64,000 nucleotides of DNA, taken from contig CM067546.1 in NCBI GenBank assembly GCA_034509755.1, forward strand, positions 34,804,383-34,868,382. The letters run 5' to 3'. The notes beneath the pieces were generated by a model, which was not told where the DNA came from, did not search any database, and saw only the letters and a program-made list of their open reading frames with translations. Shown piece by piece: positions 34,101-45,800 of the stretch (within the stretch, counting starts at the first letter, position 1; each line of letters starts with the position of its first letter). The stretch comes from Anisodus tanguticus. Taxonomy: Eukaryota > Streptophyta > Magnoliopsida > Solanales > Solanaceae. A program made the translations under genes and the position numbers.

Positions 34101-37100
34101 TATGTCTTAGTCTTGTTATGTAATTGTTCTATTGCTAGTGCCTCACATTGAAGGATCTTGATTCTAAACTATTTATGCTCAGAGGATCATCCTTACGATG
34201 TGTAGTTTAATTCTTTTCTTTTTAAAATTTTAAAAAATGTATTTGTAACTGCTGAAGACAGCATTTAATGGAACATTGCTTGGAAACCACAGATTAATTT
34301 GTTTGGTTTCTCTTTTAGATAATTGGGTTGTGATATCCTGTTGTTAAAGAGTTTGTGGGGCTTTTGGCATACGTCATTGATATTTTATGCTCTCTTCAGG
34401 GCGTTAAACATGATGGCACGATCTATTTAGTTCCATGATGCATTATTTTAATACATAGAAACTTTTATATCATTATGGAGAAGGTTCTCGAGTAGGACTA
34501 GCTTATCAATGATAAAAAGAGACAGAAATTTGAAATTAATCACCGCTTAAAGGTATTTGAAGTAGATAGATGATATCTTCTACCCCTTTACAGCATAACA
34601 TTTTGATTTATTTATCCAAGGCGAAAAAAATAAAGAGTAGTCACAACACAATTTATGTCGGTCTAATGTGCTGATCAGTAATTATGCTTTTCAAATTACT
34701 TTATTACCACTCACTGATGTATGGCGTGCTGATTGAGTAATCTTCAGGTTCAAATACATTTTACCTTTGGTAGTATTTGTTTAGCCAATCTATTTTCAGA
34801 AGTTGCTCTGAGTTTGTATTTTATTTCCCCAGGGGCTCCAATAAAAGAAGAAGGTAGGCTTGATGTCTCCGGAGTTGCTTCTCAGGGATCTGAAGAGCAG
34901 TTGGACTTGAATAAATTGCCTATAGAATTGGTAATACTTCATTCGACTTGCCCCTCATTCCACCCCATCCCCTCCCACAATAGCAGGATGAAAATAGAAA
35001 AGAGAAATTGTCTTTGTTATTTTTTTTGCTATGGTAAGGTGAACAAAAATTATTTTTAGGGGTACCTTGGCACATGTCCTATTTTTGCTATGTTATTGTC
35101 CTATTTGCCTTACTACATCAATATGGAGCAACATGAAGTACTTCTCTTGGCACAAGTTGATTGCTTCAGTGGTTACCTTCTGTGCGCTCCTCTTCAGAAA
35201 ATGAGCTTTAACTTGAGATTGTATTTTTTGCCGCGGTCCGCGCATGAAGTTGCAATATGAGGTTTGAAGTCTTTGCAGCAGCGCAGAAATTTGCCTATAT
35301 ATGAATGTTCATACACAGACAGACCCTGGCGAACTTGTAAGAGGTTGATTAAAGTTAGCTTCTCACAGAATGTATGAATTCTAAAATTTTGATCATTTTG
35401 TCAGCAGAAATGTTTGGATGTCAAGCATGGTTGCACTTGATTTCCTCGCTTATGGTAATCTTACTGTAGGAAGAAAGAGAATGATCTAATCTCCTGTTCC
35501 CTTCTTTTAGTTGATTTTTCCTAGTCTGGATTAATAAATGAAGGATGTAGTTTCCAGTGAGGGACTGTTCTCAAGTTTTAGCTAAAGGAGCATTTGGTAT
35601 GAATATATCTTGACAAAATAAGAAGCAATCTGGGTAATAAATTTCTTTCTTTTGGCTTGTGTCATACGTCAATGTGGACACGTTAATGAAATTGCGGATG
35701 CGATTGCTTTACATAGCACATATATGTTCAGAAATTTATAGGTGGCAAGGCAGCTTTGCTTGTTTTCTGGTTTGGACTGTTTTAACTCTTAACAAATAAC
35801 CAAGTCATGATGTTTTCTATTTTCAGCCTCCGCCTTCTTAGTGTTGCTTTGTTGGAAGTTTTGGGGGAAAAAGTTATTTCATTTTTGCTTTATTTTTGTT
35901 CTTTCATTTAATAATTTTATCGTTCACATGCAAAGAAGCATGGAAATTTCCTTGGATTTTAGCCTAATCTTCTGAGTAAGTTAATGTCCTTGTTTAACAT
36001 TTCTTGTTTTATGCGATTAGGGGAATTGTCAGCAATATCAGTTTGTAAGCAACCTACAGCAATCCCATGATGTTGGTATGAGTAGAAATAAAGCCGCCCC
36101 CAAATCTCCCTGGATGCCTTTCTCTATGTTATTTGGAGCAATTTCAGCTAATGTCTCTCCCAAAGATATGAAATTGGTTCATGCACACTATGATTTGTTC
36201 AGGGTATGTTGTGTTGTCAGTTGTGTCTAACAATTTTCTTTTTAACTTTCTTCCTGCTCCCTGAATCTCTCCTCCGTCTTTTGCTTAGAGCAAGAAAATC
36301 TCCCGGAACGATTTCATTAAAAAGCTGAGATTGATAGTGGGTGATCAGTTATTGAAGTGTACTGTGACCAATCTCCAATGCAAGGTATGATTTGAATGTG
36401 CTTTGATCCATATATAATTTGGTAATTTGGTACTTTAAATCGGGGCGTTTGTTGAGTATTGCACTTGTCTCGGAATTGATCTATTGATTTGGGTTTAAGA
36501 GAAGTGGGACAAAATGGTTTGCTCTTAGAAGCAACATACTTCTCTCAAAACGTTTAGGTGGCACATGTATTTGTTTGTTTTATATTTAATTTTTGGTCCA
36601 AGAATCTATCCTCCAGGCTCTAGCTTAAAGTGTATTGAGACTTTGCTGTTGTCACTTCAAGCTTGATCTAGTTTATGTTGGTGGTGATTGCTAAATTTTA
36701 AAATACCATTGTTGCGGCGGAACTATTATTTTGGTCTCCATTAGGTTTTACTTTTTTTCTTTCAAGAAGTGAACTTCATACTTGTGTGATATCATCATAA
36801 TAAGAAAGCTCATAAGTACAGGGGAGGAGTACATTGAGGCATGATGGAATTCTTTTCTTGTATTAGTACTGATCCACTATATGCTAATGGATGAAATTAT
36901 CTTAACATCATAACAAGAATCTGGTCGTTTAAAAAACCTTTAGATAATTTAGAATCTAAATGCTAGATTACATAGACACCTTAATGCGATAACATTTACG
37001 TAGGACATGCATGTCAACTGGTATCTTTGTTCTTGTTTTCAACAAACATTTCTTCTGATGATAAACTCCAAACTCCCGTCACTACAAGGAAGGGAGGTCA

Positions 37101-38387
37101 TGTAAAATTTGTATGTCTTATCCCTTCTCTTCGTATTTTTCGTGATAACCCACTTGAGGGGATAATGTTGGGCCTATTTTTTCAGATATCTTATTGGAGG
37201 AAAGCATTTATGGTACTCTCCCTCTTCCTGAAAAAATCCCCTTTTAATGAAGTAACAACAACGTACCACGTATAATCCCACAAAGTGGGGTATGCGGAGG
37301 GTAAGAAGACGTAGGCCGATATTACCCTACCTTTGTGGGGTAGAGAGTTGTTTTCGATAGACCCTCGGCTCGGAAAAAAAGCGTTTGAAGCAAGATAACA
37401 AGTAAAAATATGAGAGCACAACAAGATACATGCAAGTGAGACAACAAATACAGCTAGATACTACTAATAGGAAGAACCCTCAGCTATCTATTAACCGTCT
37501 AGCCTATCCTCGATTTCCACACCTTTCTATCTAGGGTCATGTCCTCAATGAGCTGAAGCTGCGCCATATCTTGTCTAATTACTTCCCCTAGTTCTTCTTC
37601 GGCCTACATCTACCCCTCCTAGCTCCTGTTATCGCCAACCTCTCACGCCTCCTTACCAGTGCATCCATGCACCTCCTCTTCACATGCCCAAACCATCTCA
37701 ATCTCGCTTCCCTCATCTTATCCGCCACGGGCGCCACTTCCACCTTGCCCCGTATAACTTCATTCCTTATCATATCCCTCCTAGTATGTTCACACATCCA
37801 TCTAAGCATCCTCATCTTCGCTACATTCATCTTCTGAACGTGGACATTTCTTACCAGCACTCTGCCCCATACATCAAGAAGATGCAAGTATTACAAAAGA
37901 TGAGAACGGCAAAAAAAAAGATCAGTGCCATTACATATGCCTAGACTGATAGGGAGCTGATAAAGTCCAGAATGTTAGTGGGGAAATTTAACAACAGATC
38001 TTAGCGGGATTCAGAAATTAATTGAGGGGTAAGTGCAATTTTGGCTCTAAATATACTATTTATTTGACCTAGAGACTGCTGCATATGGGTGAGATTTGTG
38101 AGGTCTCGGGTCCACGAAGTAATTTCTCTTTGTTAACTATGTGAAGGATGGTCAGTCACAATTACGGCCTGTCTATCACTTAAGATAACGCTGCAACGTT
38201 CATTCTTTTACTGATGCCTGAGTCCTGGGTGTAGTATATTATTTGGTGGGTACTAGGTCTTGACATGTTATTACTAAGATATGCAGTTCGTGGGTTTTGA
38301 GGTTTAAGAAGTCTGTCCTTGTGTTTGCAGGTGCCTTCTACATCTCTGTGCTCTTCGAATGTGCCCAGCAGGGAGAGTAATTGTTGA
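31182..38387 (+). CDS. RCD1: RCD1/SRO-family protein (WWE, PARP-like, RST)
   Basis: Six coding exons: 31182-32305, 33246-33487, 34833-34930, 36021-36203, 36289-36384 and 38331-38387. The phases join cleanly to 599 codons, close to Arabidopsis RCD1. A basic LGKRKR signal is at about residue 56. The WWE domain spans residues 84-165 (QRVLFHQNGEWYDFPQDIV). The PARP-like domain spans about 270-450 (SSKEAVSTIMNYGL, DENGVRYMVLCRVILGN). The C-terminal RST domain spans about 515-585 (SPWMPFSMLFGAISANVSP, ISRNDFIKKLRLIVGD). In the known family the PARP fold lacks the catalytic triad and is inactive, and RST binds transcription factors such as DREB2A in stress and redox responses; the protein is nuclear. 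Introns 1 and 5 carry a hAT MITE and a LINE stub. The frame is intact with no stop. RCD1 and its paralogue SRO1 cannot be told apart by eye. Confidence 0.93.
32627..33119. mobile_element. hAT-type MITE in RCD1/SRO intron 1
   Basis: The terminal repeats TAGGGATGGCATGTGGG and CCCAATTGACATCCCTA are flanked by GCCCCCCC on both sides (32619-32626 and 33120-33127), an 8-bp duplication. The interior is rich in GCGGGT/ACCCGC repeats (32680-32850 and 32990-33100). It lies wholly within intron 32306-33245 and leaves the splice sites untouched. Confidence 0.88.
33120..33148. repeat. Poly(C)-poly(A) tract in RCD1/SRO intron 1
   Basis: Sixteen C (33121-33136) are followed by twelve A. The C run includes the right target duplication of the MITE and lies about 100 bp before the exon 2 acceptor. 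Confidence 0.9.
37253..37872 (-). mobile_element. 5'-truncated LINE in RCD1/SRO intron 5
   Basis: The plus-strand left end has an ACAACAAC tail and TATAATCCCACAAAGTGGGG, the shared LINE/SINE 3' end. The minus-strand ORF (37887-37588) reads VQKMNVAKMRMLRWMCEHTR and ARLRWFGHVKRR, the C-terminal reverse transcriptase wording of plant RTE-type LINEs. Only the last part of the ORF remains. It is antisense to the gene. No clear target duplication was found. Confidence 0.8.
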
Positions 38388-39825
38388 GGCTGTACCAGAA
38401 AGGTGGGTTGCTGCTTGGTGGCCTAGAGTTCCACCTTTAACAATCAATGCGTCGGCGTCGTCCTCTGGCTTATTTCTTCTTTGTTCTTGGGTGTTAATGT
38501 AGGGTGAATTTCGTTGAACATTTTCTTCTTAGATGCAGTGGTGTCAAAACTTGCCCCTTCTGTTCTTCTATATGCGACTTTCATTGTCTCCTATTTGTGA
38601 TGGCAATAATTGGTGCGTGGCAGAAGTTACAAGAGCATAAGATTGGTTTTAGGTGGCAGGAGTTACAAGAGCACTAATTGTCTCCTCCTTGGCCCTGAAG
38701 AGAAAAAAAAATTATAATCTAGTAAATAGAGACATTGTATAAAAAAATCGTGGAGGCATTGAAGTCACTTTTAGGCTTGAGATTGCATTTTGCCCCTTGT
38801 GATGAACTTAGGATGGGATAAGCATAATGGTTCTATAACGTTATCGTATAAAAGGTAATCCATTTTATCCCATAATTTATGTACACGTCGTGCTATATTG
38901 GATTAAATTATGAAGATATAGTTTATGAGCCAAATAGAGACGGCTCAAATCAAGAAAGAAAAGAAGCCTCCAAGCAGAGTCCATTAATGTCCATAGAAGT
39001 TACAATTCAGACTGTAATGCTACTTATTTAAACTTCAGGAGCTTCTCGACCTCTGGTACTTAAATGAGTCTTTTTCTAATTTCCCTTTTAATTATGTGAA
39101 GAAAAAGAAACACCAATTTGACGCTTAAAAGAAAAGTTTGACCTACTGAATGTTATGAGTAAAATAGTAGCTAATAAAGATAAATTGAAAGAACTATCAA
39201 AACTACCAGAAATGGAGCAACAGATGATCTCACTAGATAAATTAGTACAAGTTGTATAACTATGATGACTTTTTGTACCCTCAAATTGTTTACTGCTTAC
39301 CCTGTTTCTTTTTTCTAATTTTAAGAAAGGTAAAGGATACGTGAGGGAAACAAAGAGATGTATGTTACAATCTTATAATGTTAGTTGAGTTCCCTAGACA
39401 TGCCAGGAAGTCATTTTCCAGCCTTCAAAGGAAAATTTGATGAGGAAAAATATTTTCTTAACACTTGAGCTAACCAGACATGGAAAATCAAAAAACATTT
39501 TCTTTCCTCCATACTAATAACACCCTTCAATGAAAAATGGCAAGACAGTTTCAAACAAATCCACAACCAAAACAAAAGAAAAGGCTTCAAATGAATGGCC
39601 TTTGTGTGAACCATAATTTTCCAAGGGAAAAAATTCTAGACAATCAATCGGTCTTGTCCAAGCAAAGCCAAAACCTTATTTCTCAGTTAATATAAAGAAT
39701 GTGGACAACATCCAAATTGATGCCCTCAAGAAGATCCTAATTATATCATAGTATACATTGACACAAAAAATACAAGGGGGAAAGGTGAGAGAAATTGTTA
39801 CAAGGTAAATGTATACACTCTGACT
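38388..39825. other. Convergent intergenic region between RCD1/SRO and SKL2
   Basis: It holds the 3' ends of both genes. A 67-codon minus-strand frame (39614-39411) has no recognised wording. No further gene is seen. Confidence 0.6.
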
Positions 39826-42800
39826 CTACAATGAGGAGGGAGAAGACACATCAGGGCTACTTGACGGGTCCCAACCCGGTGGTTTGATGTCTGGCCAATC
39901 ACCTCGGCAGCCCAACCTTATGTATAGACTCTTTTTTCCTTCAGAACAGAAGAACAAAATAACAATCACATGACAAGCCTGTATAGAATTCCAATTTATG
40001 TCAAGGCATAGGTCTCTTTCTTTATAATGCTAGAACATTAGTGTACAATGATGACCCTCAGATTAGTTGTATATATTACCATGTGCATTATGAACAATAA
40101 ACTCAAAGTTCATTTGTGAACAGCTAGGTGTACGGCAAAGCATGGCCATGAAACGTAGTGTACCTGGAAGGTCTTTTTCTGCCAAAATTAAGCGCTTAAG
40201 GGCACTAAGCACAGCCTGAGCTACTGCTTTTGAATAGTTAGGATCCCAACCTCCGAGCTTGACTACCACTTCAGCGTTAGAGTAGCCTCGACCACTATCT
40301 TGCATGTTCCTTTTTGCTTCCTCTTTTGCAGATTCTTCATCTGAAGTTGATATTAGACAAAGACAACGACAAGCTTAAAAAACATAACAAAACTTCCATT
40401 ATATTTAGTGGTGCACTTGGTAATTGTTAACTGTTTCAGCACAGCAAAGGTATGGGGTGTTGTACAGTATGTACGGGGTCCTTCCGTATTAGTTCTGGTG
40501 CCATCACTAAAAGGATATACCCCAGGTCCCCCCCCCCCCCCCCCCCCCCGGCAAGAGAGGGTGATGTCACACTCCTACAATTTCAATATGGACTTGAACC
40601 CTCTTTTACTTTTGATGACTCTCCCTCTCGTCCTCCTTTCTGACTCTACTTGTTCTCAGTTTAGTGATCAATTATCCGCACTTGATCGGGTGATAGCGAG
40701 TGATTCTAATAGTAAAATTCTAAGATGCCAAAATTGGGATTCTTCCTGTAGTTGTCTACCAAGTTTGATTCACCTAGGGGTTCACATAAGCACTTAGGAG
40801 AATCTTGTTTCTACCTCAGTTTCTATTTCCTTGTCCAGTCGTCAAATCTGTGTCAGAGCTGCATAGTATCAGCAGTAGACAGATAGCTAGCAATTCAAAG
40901 ACTCAAAAGAGAATCGAATAAAGAAAGTATGCAACATTTTTCTGCTAAAATAAAGATTATCAGAGGAAGACTAGTTTTTCTGATTTTTTTGTTCCTCTTC
41001 ATTTGTAGTCCCACACGGCTCATGACGACTTATGTCCCTAAGTAAGTTGAACATGTGCATGCCATATTGACTTTTCAACTAAAAAGTTCCTAACTAAATG
41101 AATTTGATCTTAGTTCACCACTTCCCTGGAGTAGATTCAAAGCAGTAAAAAAGGGCAGCCTGGTGCACTAAGCTCCCGCTATGCGCGGGGTCCGGGGAAG
41201 GGCCGGACCACAAGGGTCTGTTGTACGCAGCCTTACCTTGCATTTTTGCCAGAGGCTGTTTTCACGGCTAGTAGATTCAAAGCAGTATTCACTACATATA
41301 TAGTACAGAAACCAAGTAACAACATTGAGCAATTGTAGAAAAGCCAAAAAGTGGCTCGGCATTAAGAGGGATAAAGCCACATGCAGCAGAACAAAATCAG
41401 TTGTATTACTATGTAATTTAAGCTCTCCATTTCTTGTTTCCCCCTCCCGAAAACCCTAGAGAAGTTTGTCAGTTGAATTACAATGTACAGTCAAGCTCCC
41501 ATTTCTTGTTCCCCCTCTCCCCCCACCCCCACCCCCAAAAAATGAAAGTTGTAGAATATGCATTGTGTAACTCCTATACAATAAGTTAAGGAAATGGAAG
41601 CACAAGGATGGACAAAAAAGATCAGTATATAACAATAGATGGCTTGTAAAACATACTTAGAAATATATTATAGAGTTTAGCTTCCTAACCTGTGGCTTCA
41701 GATAGGGAAAGCCAGACTGTGAATCCAGCAAAAATATGCCTCCATTTGTTTACTCTTCCAGCAGCACCTTCCTTCCCTCCCGAGGTTGCAATAACAGCTC
41801 GGGCATGACTAAAACAAGAATCAAATATAATATATTTCTACTTCCAATACCAAGTGAAATGAGTAAGACATACAAGACAAAGTTAATACCTACTCAGACT
41901 TTCTAGTATAGCACTTTCTGCTTCTGCTACAGCATCGGGACCCTCCTCATTAACCCCTGGAATCGGTTAGGGAACAATTTAATAAAGGAAAGAGCTACTA
42001 TGCCTTTAGATGTATGAGAAAATAAATAAAATGTTTCAGTAAGCATCATCACACAAACAATGTTCAAAATATATTGGGATGCTCCAAGTTATTTGCTTTA
42101 TCTCTTGCCCAAGTTATTTGCTTTATCATTGTGCAGTTATGACAATTTGATCTTCCTTGTAAACTTATTGTTTAATGATAGTTATCGTTTTCTGTGAAGA
42201 GAAAAAATGGATGCAACTCACATGATTCCATTGATTGCTTGGCATATCCTTCTAGCAGCTCCTTTGTACTAAGTGGAGTGTACCTAACCACCATAAGATT
42301 TGAACGAAGTTTTTAGAAGATCTTGACTAAAGGACCAAGCAAGACTCCCGAGAGTGCAGGGGAAAGAGTAAATGGCGTAATTTAATGTAAAAGGATGATC
42401 ATGAATGTGGAAGAAGGAAAATTGATATTTAGAGAAAATCATTATCCAGGTTATTTATTATGACTCATACACATCTTTAGGCATAGGTTTGGTGAACGAG
42501 GACTAATATATGGCAGAGGCGGAACTAGGATTTTCCATGTTAAACTTTGTCCTTGAGCCGAGGGTCTACCGGAAACAGCCTCTCTACCTCCCAAGGTAGT
42601 GGTAAGGTCTGTGTACACTCTACCCTCCCCAGACCCCACTTTGTGGGATTTTACTAGGTATGTTGTTGTAAACTTTGTCGTGTAGGACCTAAATGGAAGT
42701 TTCATCCGTGTTAGCCCTGCTGAAGCTCGGCCACCAAGACGTCAACTCTGAAAGTTATAACCAACACCTTTTTGACCGAGAAAGGCTAGACGTAAATATT

Positions 42801-45800
42801 TATGTTCACTTGTCATGTGATTAGCAACCCAAGTGAATTTGGTATTTATACCTAAAATGTTCATTACTTGACGATCTTTGTTGTTTTTAAGTTTCAAAAG
42901 TCAAACCAAAATATGTGTTTCTGCTTATAAGAATGTATAATAAACATAACAGGGTCCAGGAGATGACGATAGTTGCAGAAATGATGAGTTAGTAACTCTG
43001 CAACATCTATCCTAAACTTGCGCGGATGAATTACTCTCTACTTCTGGACTAACTAGAGCTCTCCAGTAAATTAGCTTTCGTTAATGTAGGTCTCTGGTTT
43101 TGAATAAATTATTTATACATATTAAGTATATTTTTGAGCCAAAGCTATGGGGTTCTGCCAAACCCATAGACAGGCTTGTAGCTCCGCCCCTGATATATGG
43201 CATACCAAACGTAGGCAAAGCAGGCAAGACATACTTAGAAAATGGAATTTAGGTGAAGTCTCTATTAAGGTAAAATCTCTATTTATTTGAAAGAACATCC
43301 TTAGTGCTGGTTTCATGATGAGTAAAGTTTTTACTTAACTTTCCAAAAAAGTAAAAGCTCTATTTATTGGAGGGAGGCATATACTTGAAGCGTTCTTTTG
43401 CAGGTTCTTCCGAATTTGAGGGTTAGATATTAACAAAAGAAAGGCTAGATGCCAGCTCATAGTCTGTGTGGCCAAGCTCCTGAGAGGCCAAAAGTGTTTT
43501 TTATTTTAAAAGAAGTGCTTATTTTGGAGAGTTAAGGTGTTTGGCCAAGCTTTTAGGAGCAAAATTCGTGCTTTTGAGTAGTAGCAGAAGTTGTTTTTAA
43601 TAAGCTAAAAAAGTAGGTTTTCTCTAGAAGCACTTTTGGAACCTTAACTAAGCACAAATTACTTTCTAATATTGGCAAAAGCGCTTTTAGAATTTGATTA
43701 GCCAAACAACTATGCTCCATACTTTTTTTAAAAGCACTTCTGACAAAAAGTACTCAAAATAAGTATATTTTTAAAGCTTGGCCAAACAGGCTATCACCCT
43801 TTAGTTCCCTCAATGTATATAGCATTATCCTTTACTCAAAAAAGGGAGGAACATACCCCAGTCCAACAGCTAATTCTCGAGCAATCCTCTGGTTGATTTC
43901 AGTTGATTCCCCAACTAAGTATATTGATGTTCCTGTAAGGAGTTGTGTAATTCCAGCACTTAGGGACTCCCAAGACTCCACGATGTCAGGCCATTTCAAC
44001 TCGGAGTTTTGCTTCTTCAAGCTAATTACTAATTGATCTTCATCTATGTACCTACATGAAAAAGTTTATTTCAGCAAATCTTGCACAAGGTTGTAACAAG
44101 TTCAGTAAAATTTTGTTCATTGTTTACCATATTGTCTCTGCAGGCTTTATTTTCTCATACAGAGTACTGGTTTCCATGAGAGTCCGAATGATTCCGGATT
44201 GCTGTACTCTAATAGCTAATGAGCTATCATTTGCATCTACATATATGTCCTTAGGAGTTATATCTCCCTGCCCAAGTTCTAATCTCAACTCCACCTCAGA
44301 AGAACCATCGGAAAACTGCAATAAGTTTCACCATTGGGTCGGTAAAGAGAAGCTAATTCATTCGGAATAAGAGCAAATTTAGATTAAAAATAACTGATAC
44401 CATGTCAGGGGGTGGTTTGGTTGGAATACAAGTTATGCAGGGATTATAATCCAAGGATTAGTAATATGTGGACTACAATGCGGAGATTATTTCTTATTGG
44501 ATATTTTCAAAGAAAATGAAGATATAAACCTAAAGGGCGAAAAGGCATTTTGTCCTATTTTTATTTTAATCCATGTATTGCTAATACCTATATTCATATT
44601 CTACATTCTACCTCACACAGAACAATGCAATGCATAGATTCTTTATGTCAAGAAGAAAACAAGTAACCGAACAATATATTACTTAGTCCCAAATTGTATG
44701 CGGTGATAAAATATACTTATTTCACCAACCAAACAGTCTCTAAGAGTTTACTACCAAATGCAAAGAACATAATAAATCATAGTCACTAGCATACAACAAC
44801 AACAACATACCCAGTGTAATCCTACAAGTGGGGTCTGGGAAGTGTAGAGTGTACGCAGACCTTACCTCTACCTTGAGAGGTAGAGAGGTAGAGAGGTAGA
44901 GAGGTTGTTTTCGATAGACCCTTGGCTCAAGAGAAAGCATATCAAAGCAGGTGCAAAAGAAATAAAGAGAGCATCCTATAGAAAGCAAGATAAAACATTT
45001 TGAAAAAGGACAAGGAACATCAAATAATAATAAAATCAAAGGACAAGAACTACAACAGAAATACTACGAATACTGGTAAGGAAGGATACACGAGACAACG
45101 CCCTACTACCTACTAACCTTCTACCCTAATCCGCGCCCTCCGCACCCTCCAATATAAGGTCATGTCCTCGGTGAGTTGTAACTGCGTCATGTCGCGTCTA
45201 ATCCCCTCACCCCAATACTTCATAGGCCTACCTTTGCCTCTCCTGGAGCCATCCATAACCAACCTCTCACATCTCCACACTGAGACACCCACACATCTCC
45301 TCTTCACATGTCCAAATCATCTTAGCCTCATTTTCCGCATATTGTCCTCCATCGAGGCCACTCCCACCTTGTCCCGGATCTCTTAATTCCTAATTCTATC
45401 TTTCCTCGTATGCCTACACATCCACCGCAACATCCTTATTTCCGCAACTTTCATCTTCTGAACGTGAGTGTTCTTAACTTCCCAACACTCTGCCCCACAC
45501 AACATAGTTGGTCTAACCATTACTCGGTAGAACTTGCCTTTAAGTTTTAGTGACACCTTATTATCACACAAGACTCCGGACGCGAGTCTCCATTTCATCC
45601 ACCTACACCAATACGATGCGTGACATCCTCGTCCATCTTCCAATTTCCTTGAGTAATAGACCCAAGATACTTGAAACTCCCCCTCTTCCGGACGACATGT
45701 GTATCAAGCCTCACTTCCACACTAGCTTCATGCATTACGTCACTGAACTTGCACTCCACTTATTCAGTCTTGGTCCGGCTCAACCTGAACCCTTTAGACT

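Noticed and set aside
40408..40797. 129-codon plus-strand ORF with a proline run
   Set aside because: Created by the poly(C) tract in an SKL2 intron, antisense to the gene.
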